Assembly (NCBI RefSeq): GCF_013337685.1
Contig: NZ_SUQN01000005.1
Coordinates: 410,815 to 474,814, forward strand
Length of the DNA: 64,000 nt
Direction of reading: 5' to 3'
Origin: Citrobacter gillenii
Lineage (GTDB): Bacteria > Pseudomonadota > Gammaproteobacteria > Enterobacterales > Enterobacteriaceae
Shown: positions 19,019 through 31,140 of the stretch, one piece after another
Layout of the letters: each line of letters starts with the position of its first letter
Numbering within the stretch: position 1 is the first letter of the stretch
Notes under the pieces: model-generated
What the model was told of the DNA's origin: nothing
What the model saw: the letters and a program-made list of their open reading frames with translations, nothing else
Databases searched by the model: none
Position numbers and translations under genes: made by a program

Positions 19019-19645
19019 ATGAACCAGGTTGATCGTCCATTTTTAGATTGTGGTTTAACGCGACTTGAATTTCTACGGATATCAGGAAAAGGTCTGGCAG
19101 GGTTAACCATTGCCCCCGCACTGTTATCACTTTTTGGCTGTAAGCAGGAAGATGTCGATAGCGGCACTGTCGGGCTGATTAACACGCCGAAAGGAGTGCT
19201 GGTGACGCAACGTGCACGCTGCACAGGATGCCACCGCTGCGAAATTTCCTGTACGAATTATAACGATGGCGCCGTTGGCACCTTCTTTTCCCGTATCAAA
19301 ATCCATCGCAACTTTTTCTTTGGTGACAACGGTGTCGGTTCCGGTGGCGGACTATACGGCGATTTAAACTACACCGCCGATACCTGCCGCCAGTGCAAAG
19401 ATCCGCAATGTATGGCTGTCTGCCCGATAGGCGCAATTACCTGGAAACAGGAAGACGGTTGTATTGCGGTGGATCACAAGCGCTGTATTGGCTGTAGCGC
19501 GTGTACCACGGCCTGTCCCTGGATGATGGCGACCGTGAATACCGAAACTAAAAAATCCTCGAAATGTGTGTTGTGTGGGGAATGCGCCAATGCTTGTCCG
19601 ACTGGAGCATTAAAAATTATCGAATGGAAAGAGATTACCGTTTGA
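19019..19645 (+). CDS. ydhY: 4Fe-4S ferredoxin-type protein YdhY
   Basis: Polyferredoxin, 208 aa as in E. coli, with four cysteine clusters (CTGCHRCEISC, CRQCKDPQCMAVC, CIGCSACTTAC, CVLCGECANAC). It probably carries electrons to or from YdhV. The N-terminus has a hydrophobic stretch ending in a cysteine (SLFGCKQ), suggesting membrane association or a lipoprotein, without a proven signal. First gene of the ydhYVWXUT operon; 117 nt precede ydhV. Confidence 0.93.
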   Translation: MNQVDRPFLDCGLTRLEFLRISGKGLAGLTIAPALLSLFGCKQEDVDSGTVGLINTPKGVLVTQRARCTGCHRCEISCTNYNDGAVGTFFSRIKIHRNFFFGDNGVGSGGGLYGDLNYTADTCRQCKDPQCMAVCPIGAITWKQEDGCIAVDHKRCIGCSACTTACPWMMATVNTETKKSSKCVLCGECANACPTGALKIIEWKEITV

Positions 19646-19726
19646 TGGATCGCAGGCTTGCCTGATACGCGTCATTAATTGCCAAAAAAATTGCCGCTAT
19701 GTACGGAAATGCGGCCAGCAAAATGA

Positions 19727-21868
<2,142 letters not shown>

Positions 21869-21878
21869 GGAACGCGAG

Positions 21879-22556
21879 ATGACTAACGTGAGCGACGTTC
21901 TGGTCGCCGATGAGGAAGCGTGTATAGCGCTTCCTGATGAGGTGGATAGCCAAAAACGACAGTGGCTACAGGCGTTACACCCGGCCGTAGAGCACAGCAA
22001 CACGCCGCAGGTCGAAGAGCCGGTGACGGCGGAGTCAATAATGGCGGATTTTATCCGCCAGCACTCTACGTCGGGCCAGTTGGTGGCGCGCGGTGTGTTT
22101 TTGCAGCCACCTTATTCAATGCCTGAAACAGACCTTACGCTGCTGCTGGACGCCATGCATGAGCAGGCGGGAAGTGCGGATATTACCTGCGTGCAGGGTG
22201 CGGAAGATGTGTATTTCTACTCGACGCAGACCATGACGGCTAACTATGCCGACATGTGCGTGCAGGTGGTGGAAAACGATATCTGCCGGGCGATCGCCGA
22301 GGCGGTGCGCTTTGACTGCCGAACGTATCCTCGCCCGTATAAGGTCGCCATGCTCGGACAGTCGCCGTATCACTTTGCACCTCAACAGATAGCCGCGGCG
22401 CTGACTGCCATGGAAACGCACCCGGATTACGCAGATATACGCGTTGTGGAAGCGTCGAATGCGGAACCTTATCTGTTTAGCGAGCGCTTTATGCGCTACG
22501 GCAAGGCGTACGGCCTGTGTGAATGGCTTGAGGTTGAGCAGTACCAGAACCCCTGA
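21879..22556 (+). CDS. ydhW: YdhW, operon protein of unknown function
   Basis: A 225-residue protein homologous to E. coli YdhW. The start ATG 21879 (MTNVSDVLVADEEACIALPDE) follows AAGGAACGCGAG, 10 nt after ydhV; the open frame extends upstream into ydhV but that is a shadow. No signal peptide, membrane span or cofactor motif is visible; a few scattered cysteines are present. Its place between the AOR-type enzyme and a Tat ferredoxin suggests an accessory or maturation role, which is inference. Confidence 0.88.
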   Translation: MTNVSDVLVADEEACIALPDEVDSQKRQWLQALHPAVEHSNTPQVEEPVTAESIMADFIRQHSTSGQLVARGVFLQPPYSMPETDLTLLLDAMHEQAGSADITCVQGAEDVYFYSTQTMTANYADMCVQVVENDICRAIAEAVRFDCRTYPRPYKVAMLGQSPYHFAPQQIAAALTAMETHPDYADIRVVEASNAEPYLFSERFMRYGKAYGLCEWLEVEQYQNP

Positions 22557-22620
22557 ATTGATCAGGTAAATGTCATGGAACGTGTGGACGATCACTGTCA
22601 CAGCATTAGAGGATAACCCG

Positions 22621-23289
22621 ATGTCCTTCACCCGACGAAAATTTGTCATTGGCATGGGGACGGTGATTTTTTTCACCGGCCCAGGCCAAACCTTGTTAGC
22701 AAGTACCAAAAATACGCAAGCGGTTCGTTATGTCATGATTCATGATGAGTCATTGTGCAACGGCTGTAATATTTGTGCCCGAGCGTGCAGAAAAACCAAC
22801 CATGTTCCAGCCCAGGGTAGCCGTTTGTCGATTGCCCATATTCCGGTGTCGGATAACGACAACGAAACCCTGTATCACTATTTCCGCCAGTCCTGCCAGC
22901 ATTGTGACGATGCGCCCTGTATTGAGGTGTGTCCGACCGGTGCTTCCTGGCGCGATGAGAATGGGATTGTGCGGGTTGACGCCGCGCGTTGCATTGGCTG
23001 TAGCTACTGCATAGGGGCTTGTCCTTATCAGGTTCGCTATCTTAATCCGCAAACCAAAGTGGCCGACAAATGTGACTTCTGCGCCGAGACACGTCTGGCA
23101 AAAGGCTTCCCGCCTATCTGCGTGAATGCGTGCCCGGAACATGCGCTGATATTTGGGCGCGAAGATAGTCCGCAGGTTCAGGCCTGGCTGCGCGAAAACA
23201 AGTTTTACGAGTATCAGCTGGCAGGCGCCGGGAAACCCCATCTGTATCGTCGGTTCGGTCAACATTTGATTAAAAAGGATAATGTATGA
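22621..23289 (+). CDS. ydhX: YdhX, Tat-exported 4Fe-4S ferredoxin
   Basis: NrfC-like electron-transfer protein, 222 aa. The start 22621 is chosen because it follows AGAGGATAACCCG and begins MSFTRRKFVIGMG, a twin-arginine signal; an in-frame ATG at 22570 would add 17 residues. Four clusters are visible (CNGCNICARAC, CQHCDDAPCIEVC, CIGCSYCIGAC, CDFC...CVNAC). It probably links the membrane cytochrome YdhU to partners at the periplasmic face. The stop overlaps the ydhU start. Confidence 0.92.
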   Translation: MSFTRRKFVIGMGTVIFFTGPGQTLLASTKNTQAVRYVMIHDESLCNGCNICARACRKTNHVPAQGSRLSIAHIPVSDNDNETLYHYFRQSCQHCDDAPCIEVCPTGASWRDENGIVRVDAARCIGCSYCIGACPYQVRYLNPQTKVADKCDFCAETRLAKGFPPICVNACPEHALIFGREDSPQVQAWLRENKFYEYQLAGAGKPHLYRRFGQHLIKKDNV

Positions 23290-24071
23290 ACGCGTCGCAG
23301 AATGCCGAACAGTTTCATGCGCAACTGGCGCAGTACGTCCCCTTGTTTAAGCCCGACTACTGGCCCGTCTGGCTGGTGGCTGCCGGGTTAATGCTGGTGG
23401 GGATGTGGCTGGTGCTGGCGCTACACGCCATGTTGCGCTTTCGCTCTGCCAATAAAGCGTCAGCCGGGCACGGTGAGAAAGTTTATCTGTACTCGAAGGC
23501 GGTCCGCCTGTGGCACTGGTCGAATGCGCTGCTGTTTTTACTGCTGCTGGGCAGTGGTCTGGTCAACCACTTTTCTGCCGTCAGCGCCCCGGTAATGAAA
23601 AGCCTGCATGCTGTGCACGAAATCTGTGGCTTTTTGCTGCTGGCGTGCTGGATTGGCTTTGTGCTGATCAACCTGATCGGTGGCAACGGGCATCACTATA
23701 TGATTAAACGCCAGGGCTGGATTGGGCGGGCGCAACGACAGACGCGGTTTTATCTGTTTGGCATTATGCAGGGTGAGGCACACCCGTTCCCGGCATCCAC
23801 GCGGTCTAAGTTCAACCCGTTACAGCAGGCGGCCTATGTCGGCGTAATGTACGGACTGTTACCGCTGTTGCTGATTTCTGGTTTGCTGTCGCTGTATCCG
23901 CAAACGGTGGGCGATCTGTTCCCGGGTGTGCGTTACTGGTTGCTGCAGGCGCACTTTGCGCTGGCGATAGTGAGTCTGTTTTTCATTTTTGGACATCTTT
24001 ATCTCTGCACCACGGGACGCACACCGGGCGAAACCTTCAGGTGCATGGTGGATGGCTATCATCGGCATTAA
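23286..24071 (+). CDS. ydhU: YdhU, membrane cytochrome b
   Basis: Membrane-bound di-haem cytochrome b of the thiosulfate-reductase (PhsC)/formate dehydrogenase gamma type, 261 aa, with four to five transmembrane helices. Likely haem-ligand histidines occur in LWHWSNALLF, MKSLHAVHEICGF and LLQAHFALAIVSLFFIFGHLYL. It would exchange electrons with the quinone pool for YdhX/YdhY. ATGA overlap with ydhX. Confidence 0.92.
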   Translation: MNASQNAEQFHAQLAQYVPLFKPDYWPVWLVAAGLMLVGMWLVLALHAMLRFRSANKASAGHGEKVYLYSKAVRLWHWSNALLFLLLLGSGLVNHFSAVSAPVMKSLHAVHEICGFLLLACWIGFVLINLIGGNGHHYMIKRQGWIGRAQRQTRFYLFGIMQGEAHPFPASTRSKFNPLQQAAYVGVMYGLLPLLLISGLLSLYPQTVGDLFPGVRYWLLQAHFALAIVSLFFIFGHLYLCTTGRTPGETFRCMVDGYHRH

Positions 24072-24074
24072 GCA

Positions 24075-24887
24075 ATGATGATAACCTCTAGTGACTTACG
24101 GGCCTGGCGCGTCGGGCCCGTGTTGTACCGCTGGTTTCTGCGTTCGTTTCCGGACGGTGGCAGCTATGCGGATGTTCACCGTGCGCTTGAGCGAGAGGGT
24201 TTCGGCGACTGGGCTGACAGCCTCGTGGAATATGGCTGGTCTAAATGGTTGGATGAAGCACGTTTTGTGCAGCAGGATATTTTCGCGATGGCGCGTTTAG
24301 CCAGCCCGCAAACGGCAGACGACAACGGCAGACAGCTGGCGAGTGCAACGGACAGCGACAGCCTTGGCAGTGCAGGTGATAACGTCAAAATCGCCAGTGC
24401 CGGGTACGCCGCACAGATTGCCAGCGCGGGGTACAGCGCCCGCATTGGCAGCGTGGGGTACAATACTCATGTCGGCAGCTCCGGCAATCGCAGCAGAATT
24501 GCGGTTGCGGGAAATTCCACGCGCGTCAGCAGCGTGGGAAACGGCACGCGCATCGCCAGTACCGGCATGCGTGTGCGTATCAGTTCGTTGGGCGAGCGCA
24601 GCCGTATTGCCAGCAGCGGCGATCTCACGCAGATCGCCAGCTTTGGCTCTGAGTCAAAGATTGCTAACTGTGCTGACAATGTGCACATTATTGCCAGCGG
24701 TGAAAATGCGGTCGTTGCCAGTACCGGCGAGGTCGATTCAATCATTCTCGGCCCCGGTGGATGTGCCGCGCTTGCCTATCACGACGGGGAGAGAATGCGG
24801 TTTGCCGTGGCCATCGAGGGTGAGAATAATATCCGTGCCGGTGTGAAATACCGGCTCAACGACGACCACCAGTTCGTGGCCTGTTGA
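24075..24887 (+). CDS. ydhT: YdhT, protein with tandem nonapeptide repeats
   Basis: A 270-residue homologue of E. coli YdhT, last gene of the operon. Residues 1-75 form a globular-looking N-terminus with many aromatics. From about residue 105 to 232 there are roughly 14 nine-residue units of the form [R/K/Q]-I-A-S-x-G-x-x-x, for example KIASAGYAA, QIASAGYSA, RIASTGMRV, RIASSGDLT. This regularity predicts a solenoid (beta-helix-like) fold. No signal peptide or cofactor motif is seen. Its role with YdhV is unknown. Confidence 0.9.
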   Translation: MMITSSDLRAWRVGPVLYRWFLRSFPDGGSYADVHRALEREGFGDWADSLVEYGWSKWLDEARFVQQDIFAMARLASPQTADDNGRQLASATDSDSLGSAGDNVKIASAGYAAQIASAGYSARIGSVGYNTHVGSSGNRSRIAVAGNSTRVSSVGNGTRIASTGMRVRISSLGERSRIASSGDLTQIASFGSESKIANCADNVHIIASGENAVVASTGEVDSIILGPGGCAALAYHDGERMRFAVAIEGENNIRAGVKYRLNDDHQFVAC

Positions 24888-24896
24888 GCCGTGGCA

Positions 24897-25574
24897 TTAT
24901 TTTAGCGCGAACCGATGCCGGGCGACTTTCTCCAGCCCAAAACACAGCAGGTAGTAAACCAGTCCGGTAAAGACAAAAATCGCAGCCGGGTAAATCTGCA
25001 CGCGGCTGTTCACCTGTCCGGCAACCGTCGTCAGTTCAGGGACGTTGACGATAAACGCCAGCGACGTATCCTTTAGTAACCCAATAAAAATCCCCGTCAG
25101 CGATGGCAGAATATTACGCAGCACCTGTGGCAGTAAAATCAGCCACAACGACTGAAACGGGCGAAATCCTTGAGCCACTGACGCCTCATACTGACCGCCA
25201 GGCAGCGCGTTTAAGCCCGCATACACGGAGTGCATTACCGAGGCGGCGGTAAACCAGGCTAGCGCCAGCGTGACGGTCGCCGCCCCTGGCAGATCGCTGC
25301 CTGTCAGCATGGGCAGCAGGTACCACATCCAGAAAATGACAAAAATGAGCGGAATACCGCGAATAAACTCCGCCCAGACAAACAGTCCCTTGCGCACCAC
25401 GCCCGGGAACCGCCACGCGCAGCAGGCGAGGAGAATCCCGGCGGGCAGCGCCAGCACCGCAGCGCCAATTGCCATCAGTAACGTGAGCAGAACTCCCCCC
25501 GGCTGTCCCTGTGCCGCGCGTCCCCACAGGATATAGTCCAGATTGTCGGTAATCACCGAAATATTAGCGATCAT
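24897..25574 (-). CDS. Polar amino-acid ABC transporter permease 2
   Basis: Inner-membrane permease of the HisM/GltK type, 225 aa, about five transmembrane segments. The EAA-like loop is YEASVAQGFRPFQSLWLILLPQVL (about residues 130-150). It overlaps the companion permease by 11 nt. Last gene of a four-gene minus-strand operon (binding protein, ATPase, two permeases) that lies where E. coli has ydhS, directly convergent with ydhT. Confidence 0.9.
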   Translation of the reverse strand: MIANISVITDNLDYILWGRAAQGQPGGVLLTLLMAIGAAVLALPAGILLACCAWRFPGVVRKGLFVWAEFIRGIPLIFVIFWMWYLLPMLTGSDLPGAATVTLALAWFTAASVMHSVYAGLNALPGGQYEASVAQGFRPFQSLWLILLPQVLRNILPSLTGIFIGLLKDTSLAFIVNVPELTTVAGQVNSRVQIYPAAIFVFTGLVYYLLCFGLEKVARHRFALK

Positions 25575-26349
25575 GCTGTGGACTCCGGATGCTCAAAATG
25601 TGGGTTTTTACCGTAGATCGCTTTGCCGGTACGGGCCGAGGGCCAAGTCGCGTGAGCAGCATTCCCAGCACAAGCCCAGTGAGCAGATACAGCCCGGTGC
25701 CGACGGCAAACGCTTCCAGTGCGTGGGCGTTATAACTCTCGATTTGCCGAACCTGGTAGGTCAGTTCAGCGAAACCAATACCGCTGGCAAGCGATGAGAG
25801 CTTCATTAAATTGAGATACTGCCCGACGATTGGCTGCCAGGCGTTAGCCAGGCCCTGAGGCAACAGAATATGCCGAAAGGCCGCCCAGGAAGAAAAACCC
25901 TGTGCCACGGCGGCTTCCCGCTGCCCGCTGGACACCGCCTGTAAACCGGAGGCGATTTCCTCCACCAAAAAAGCTGACGTAAAAATCCCCAGCCCCCAGG
26001 CCGAACAGAGAAACTCCGGGGTTAACCACCAGACCTCTCCCGGCAGAATGGACCACGGGTGCTCAGCATTGATGAAGGTAATTACCCCCCGGGGAAGCAG
26101 ATTCCATGCGGCGAAATACCAGAACATCAGTTGTACCAGTAACGGCGTGTTGCGAAAAACTGAAACCCACACGCTGACCATGCCACCGGCGATGCGATTA
26201 CCCGAAAGGCGCAGGCCGAGCAGTAAGATGGCCAGCAATGTGGCGAGTACGATCCCCGCCAGTGTCACCCATAGCGTGGTCAGAAAACCTGACATTATCC
26301 ATTGCAGAGGTTGCCCGCTCAGCACTCCCTGCCAGTCCATTGCGTGCAT
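25564..26349 (-). CDS. Polar amino-acid ABC transporter permease 1
   Basis: Inner-membrane permease of the HisQ/GltJ type, 261 aa. It has hydrophobic segments and the family loop SGQREAAVAQGFSSWAAFRHILLPQG. Its start codon shares a base with the ATPase stop, and the gene overlaps the second permease. A heteromeric permease pair is typical for glutamate/aspartate-type importers; the substrate is not fixed by the sequence. Confidence 0.9.
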   Translation of the reverse strand: MHAMDWQGVLSGQPLQWIMSGFLTTLWVTLAGIVLATLLAILLLGLRLSGNRIAGGMVSVWVSVFRNTPLLVQLMFWYFAAWNLLPRGVITFINAEHPWSILPGEVWWLTPEFLCSAWGLGIFTSAFLVEEIASGLQAVSSGQREAAVAQGFSSWAAFRHILLPQGLANAWQPIVGQYLNLMKLSSLASGIGFAELTYQVRQIESYNAHALEAFAVGTGLYLLTGLVLGMLLTRLGPRPVPAKRSTVKTHILSIRSPQHDR

Positions 26350-27167
26350 TATAACGATGACTCCTGATGTAACGGGTCGAGAACTTTTTTCAGGAAGCGT
26401 CGGGTCCTTGGGTGCTGTGGGCGGGTAAAGAAAACCTCGGGGGGCGCCACTTCGAGAATGTCGCCGCCATCAATGAAAACCACCCGATCGGCAATCTCGC
26501 GGGCGAAATGCATTTCGTGAGTGACGACAATCATCGTGATGCCACTATGGGCGAGGTTTTTCATCACCAGCAGCACTTCGCCGATCATTTCGGGATCCAA
26601 CGCGGAAGTGGGTTCATCAAACAGGATGATTTGTGGAGAGGAGGCCAGGGCGCGGGCGATGGCAACGCGCTGTTGCTGACCGCCGGAAAGCTGTGTGGCG
26701 TAGGCCTCGGCTTTGTCAGCCAGTCCGACCTGTTCCAGCAGCTCAAGTGCGCGTTGTTTCGCCTCCGTTTTATTCCAGCCGTGAACATATTCCAGCGCCA
26801 GCGAGATGTTCTGCTGCGCCGTCAGATGTGCGTAAAGATTGAACTGCTGGAATACAAAACCAATGCGACTGCGTAACTGACGTAAGGCCGCGCCGCGCAG
26901 CTGGCCGATCGGGTGGTCATCAATGAAAATATCGCCCCCGCTAAGTGATTCAAGCTGATTGATCAGGCGAATAAGCGTAGATTTCCCTGAGCCGGAAGGG
27001 CCCAGAATGGTGACCACTTCACCGGGCTCCACGGTCAGGTTAACGTCATTTAACACCACCTGCGCGTCATACTGTTTATGCACATTGCGCAGCTCGACCC
27101 GCGCCTGACGCAACTGCGTAAAATCCGCAGCTGGCGCTGCGGAGCGAGGAAACAGACCTGAGAGCAT
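26349..27167 (-). CDS. Polar amino-acid ABC transporter ATPase
   Basis: GlnQ-type ATPase, 272 aa. Walker A GPSGSGKST lies near residue 56, signature LSGGQQQR near 157, Walker B IILFDEPTSALDPE near 178, H-loop VTHEMHFA. About 20 extra residues precede the usual family N-terminus (RVELRNVHKQYD), so an internal start is possible, although none with a clear ribosome site stands out. Confidence 0.92.
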   Translation of the reverse strand: MLSGLFPRSAAPAADFTQLRQARVELRNVHKQYDAQVVLNDVNLTVEPGEVVTILGPSGSGKSTLIRLINQLESLSGGDIFIDDHPIGQLRGAALRQLRSRIGFVFQQFNLYAHLTAQQNISLALEYVHGWNKTEAKQRALELLEQVGLADKAEAYATQLSGGQQQRVAIARALASSPQIILFDEPTSALDPEMIGEVLLVMKNLAHSGITMIVVTHEMHFAREIADRVVFIDGGDILEVAPPEVFFTRPQHPRTRRFLKKVLDPLHQESSL

Positions 27168-27168
27168 A

Positions 27169-28002
27169 TTACTTCGCTTCTATTTTAAAGGCGCGGGGCT
27201 GGGGATTTTTGGTTTCAGGCCCAAACCAGACATCGTAGATTTTGGCCGCCTGACCGGTCGACTCAAGTTTCAGCAGTTCGTCGTTTACCGCGTTTAACAG
27301 CGCCGTTTCGCCTTTTTTCACCCCTACGCCGATCTCTTCTTTACTCAGCAGGTCAGGTAAAATTTTGAAATCTGCTTTATCCGGTGCGCCACCTAACAGG
27401 CCCGCCAGAATAGTACTGTCCTGGGTGATGGCCTGAACATTGCCATTGCGCAGTGCGGTCAGCGCCAGCGGAATATCGTCGTAAGCCAGCACGCGTGACT
27501 GTGGGAAGCGCTGATGTAGCGCTTGTTCACCGGTAGTGCCTTTCACCGCGCCGATGCGTGCCTTGCTGTAATCATCAAGCTTGTCCGGGGATTTTGCGGG
27601 CACCAGGAACTGCTGTCCGGTGACAAAATAGGGGACCGAAAAGTCGATGACCTGCGCCCGCTCCGGCGTAATCGTAATATCCGCAACGATTAAATCGGCC
27701 TTACCGGATTGCAACAGCGGAATGCGGTTGGCCGGATTGGTTGCCACCAGTTCCAGTTTTACACCGAGTGATTTTGCCAGCGCTTCGGAAAAATCCACGT
27801 CATAGCCGACAATTTTATGTGTTTTCGCATCAACAGAGCCAAACGGTGGGTTAGCGTCGAACGTTGCGACTTTCACCACGCCTGCAGCTTTGATATCGGC
27901 CAGTTGATCGGCCTGAGCCTGCGAAGCCATCATGCCCGACGCGGACAATATGCTAAGTGCCAGGATTGATTTTTTAGCGCGCTGAATTTTCGTTGCCATC
28001 AT
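27169..28002 (-). CDS. Amino-acid ABC transporter substrate-binding protein
   Basis: Periplasmic binding protein, SBP family 3, 277 aa, first gene of the importer operon. The signal peptide ends near MASQAQA (residues 26-32). Family pattern: VATFDANPPFGSVD, GYDVDFSEALAKSLG, VADITITPERAQVIDFSVPY, and GAVKGTTGEQ. It most resembles glutamate/aspartate or glutamine-type proteins. The start could be MMATK or the following ATG. Confidence 0.9.
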   Translation of the reverse strand: MMATKIQRAKKSILALSILSASGMMASQAQADQLADIKAAGVVKVATFDANPPFGSVDAKTHKIVGYDVDFSEALAKSLGVKLELVATNPANRIPLLQSGKADLIVADITITPERAQVIDFSVPYFVTGQQFLVPAKSPDKLDDYSKARIGAVKGTTGEQALHQRFPQSRVLAYDDIPLALTALRNGNVQAITQDSTILAGLLGGAPDKADFKILPDLLSKEEIGVGVKKGETALLNAVNDELLKLESTGQAAKIYDVWFGPETKNPQPRAFKIEAK

Positions 28003-28068
28003 TATATGAAATCCCTGTAGTTATTGGTTTGTGCTATTAACGCTCCCATAACTTATCGATGGCGCAAA

Positions 28069-28086
28069 ATAAGAAAAAATTCTTAT
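28069..28086. promoter_or_regulatory. Perfect inverted repeat upstream of the amino-acid importer
   Basis: ATAAGAA-AAAA-TTCTTAT is an exact 7-4-7 inverted repeat 67 nt upstream of the binding-protein start, between it and a divergent LysR-type remnant. A candidate operator, or part of the promoter, by position only. Confidence 0.4.
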
Positions 28087-28124
28087 CTATATACAAAATG
28101 ATATTAGTGAAATAGCTGTTAACA

Positions 28125-29373
<1,249 letters not shown>

Positions 29374-29430
29374 AGTGTGCCTTGAAGATAAGAGAGTCCT
29401 TTCATTGTAACTATAAAGCAGTAGGTAACG

Positions 29431-29441
29431 CATACAAGATT
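29431..29441. promoter_or_regulatory. Distal copy of CATACAAGATT repeat
   Basis: CATACAAGATT at 29431-29441 is repeated exactly at 29538-29548, 107 nt away, close to ten helical turns. A candidate distal operator for the divergent GntR regulator, overlapping its own leader. Confidence 0.4.
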
Positions 29442-29532
29442 TTATTTCATGTCCGTTCAGATTAATAAATATAACGATTTATTGCACTTCTCGATCGCGC
29501 TCACAGATCGTTCATATAAAATTAACTACATT

Positions 29533-29548
29533 CTTGTCATACAAGATT
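29533..29548. promoter_or_regulatory. GntR/FCD-type operator upstream of dgoK
   Basis: CTTGTCATACAAG (29533-29545) is a perfect inverted repeat that fits the FadR-subfamily pattern TNGTNNNACNA. It lies 23 nt before the dgoK ATG and contains one copy of the CATACAAGATT repeat. Confidence 0.6.
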
Positions 29549-29567
29549 AGGTTGTTGAGGTTACAAG

Positions 29568-30473
29568 ATGGCTGGGGCGTGGATTGCGATTGACTGGGGA
29601 ACGTCTAACTTCCGAGCGTGGTTGATCAACGATAAAGACGTGCTGGATAAGCGCAGCGCCAACTGCGGGCTGCTTCATGTTGGACAAGGTCAGTTTGACG
29701 CGACGCTGAAAACGCTGTTAGGCGACTGGCTTACGCATGCCGCGCCGGTCATCGTGATGGCCGGGATGGTCGGCTCACAGCAGGGCTGGCATGACGTGGA
29801 TTATTGTCCGATCCCAGCCGGGGTCGACAGTTTGATTTCGCGTAGCAAATATTTCATCACCTCATGGGGGAGCGAGGCGTGGATTATTCCGGGACTTCGT
29901 CAATCTTCCTCGGGTGAAATACCGGATGTGATGCGCGGTGAAGAGGTCCAGTTGCTCGGGCTGGCTTTACTGGCAGGGCTTGACGATTTTCAGGCGATTT
30001 TACCCGGTACGCACAGTAAACACGCTCGGGTCCGGCAGCGGCAGGTCACCGATTTTTCAACCTACATGACCGGTGAGTTGTACCACCTGCTGCTCGCGCA
30101 TTCGCTGCTCGGACGCGCACTACCGGAAGCCGTTGAGGATGAGTCTGCTTTTTTGCGCGGCGTGAACGTTGCCCGTCGGGACCAGCCGTTAAGCCAACTG
30201 CTTTTTTCTGCCCGAACGCTGCGGCTTTCGGGAGAATTGCCTGCTTCCTCGGTAGGCGACTATCTCTCCGGCTTATTAATGGGGGCGGAGTTTACTACGG
30301 ACTACTCCGGGCAAATCTGGCTTGTGGGCAGCGCGGCATTGACGCGTCGCTATCAGCTTGCCGCGACCGCGTGTGGGGTCCAGACACGCTGCATTGATGG
30401 CGATCGCTGTTTTATCGCCGGGATGCAGTCTCTTCAACATCAATTAACAGAGAAACGTAATGGACAGTTTTGA
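29568..30473 (+). CDS. dgoK: 2-dehydro-3-deoxygalactonokinase
   Basis: Kinase of 301 aa converting 2-keto-3-deoxy-galactonate to its 6-phosphate, step two of the De Ley-Doudoroff galactonate pathway. It opens with the phosphate-binding segment AIDWGTSNFRAWL; MAGMVGSQQGW and PGTHSKHARV are DgoK family signatures. The ATG follows TTGAGG. First gene of the operon; the 3' end overlaps dgoA by 14 nt. Confidence 0.92.
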   Translation: MAGAWIAIDWGTSNFRAWLINDKDVLDKRSANCGLLHVGQGQFDATLKTLLGDWLTHAAPVIVMAGMVGSQQGWHDVDYCPIPAGVDSLISRSKYFITSWGSEAWIIPGLRQSSSGEIPDVMRGEEVQLLGLALLAGLDDFQAILPGTHSKHARVRQRQVTDFSTYMTGELYHLLLAHSLLGRALPEAVEDESAFLRGVNVARRDQPLSQLLFSARTLRLSGELPASSVGDYLSGLLMGAEFTTDYSGQIWLVGSAALTRRYQLAATACGVQTRCIDGDRCFIAGMQSLQHQLTEKRNGQF

Positions 30474-31107
30474 TTTTGCCACGCTGTGGCAGAAAACGCC
30501 GCTGCCGATGATCGCCATTCTGCGCGGCCTGACGCCGGAGGATGCGCCTGAAATTGGTGATGCACTGCTTGAGGCGGGATTCACCTGGTTGGAGGTTCCG
30601 CTAAATTCACCACGAGCGCTCGATTCGATCACGCTGCTACGTGAACGCGCTGGCGCGCATGCTATCGTCGGGGCGGGTACCGTGTTGACGCCTGAACAGG
30701 TCGACAATGTCGTGGAGGCGGGCGGGCAGATGATTATCTCGCCAAATATGAACACGTCAGTGATCCACCGCAGCCGGGAACGTGGCGTCATCAGCTTACC
30801 GGGTGTGACGACACCGAGCGAAGCATTTATGGCGCTGGAGGCCGGAGCCAGTGGGCTGAAGTTTTATCCGGCGGAAATGATCTCCCCGGAGATACTGCGG
30901 GCGATGTGCGTGGTGCTGCCACCTCATATTGTTTGCATGCCGGTTGGCGGCGTTTCCGCCGAGGCGCAGCAGCTGAGACGCTGGTGCATGGGCGGTGCAA
31001 AAGGCTTTGGCTGCGGCGGCGGTCTGTACCGTGCGGGCGTAAGTCGTGAACAGGTTCTTCATAACGCACAGGCCTATGCGCAGGCATGGCAACAGGTAAA
31101 CACCTGA
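30460..31107 (+). CDS. dgoA: 2-dehydro-3-deoxy-6-phosphogalactonate aldolase
   Basis: KDPG-aldolase-type class I aldolase, 215 aa, splitting 2-keto-3-deoxy-6-phosphogalactonate into pyruvate and glyceraldehyde 3-phosphate. The motifs PMIAILRGLTPEDA, WLEVPLNSP, GAGTVLTPEQV and the Schiff-base lysine in GASGLKFYPAE are present. About ten residues longer than E. coli DgoA. The start is inside the dgoK end. Confidence 0.93.
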   Translation: MDSFDFATLWQKTPLPMIAILRGLTPEDAPEIGDALLEAGFTWLEVPLNSPRALDSITLLRERAGAHAIVGAGTVLTPEQVDNVVEAGGQMIISPNMNTSVIHRSRERGVISLPGVTTPSEAFMALEAGASGLKFYPAEMISPEILRAMCVVLPPHIVCMPVGGVSAEAQQLRRWCMGGAKGFGCGGGLYRAGVSREQVLHNAQAYAQAWQQVNT

Positions 31108-31140
31108 TCGTGCATCAATAACCCTTCAAGAGGCTGAAAG

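Noticed and set aside
24360..24740. Regular short DNA repeats in ydhT, looked at as a possible CRISPR or satellite array
   Set aside because: The periodicity is 27 nt and in frame, with degenerate codons; it reflects the nonapeptide protein repeat and not a DNA repeat array.
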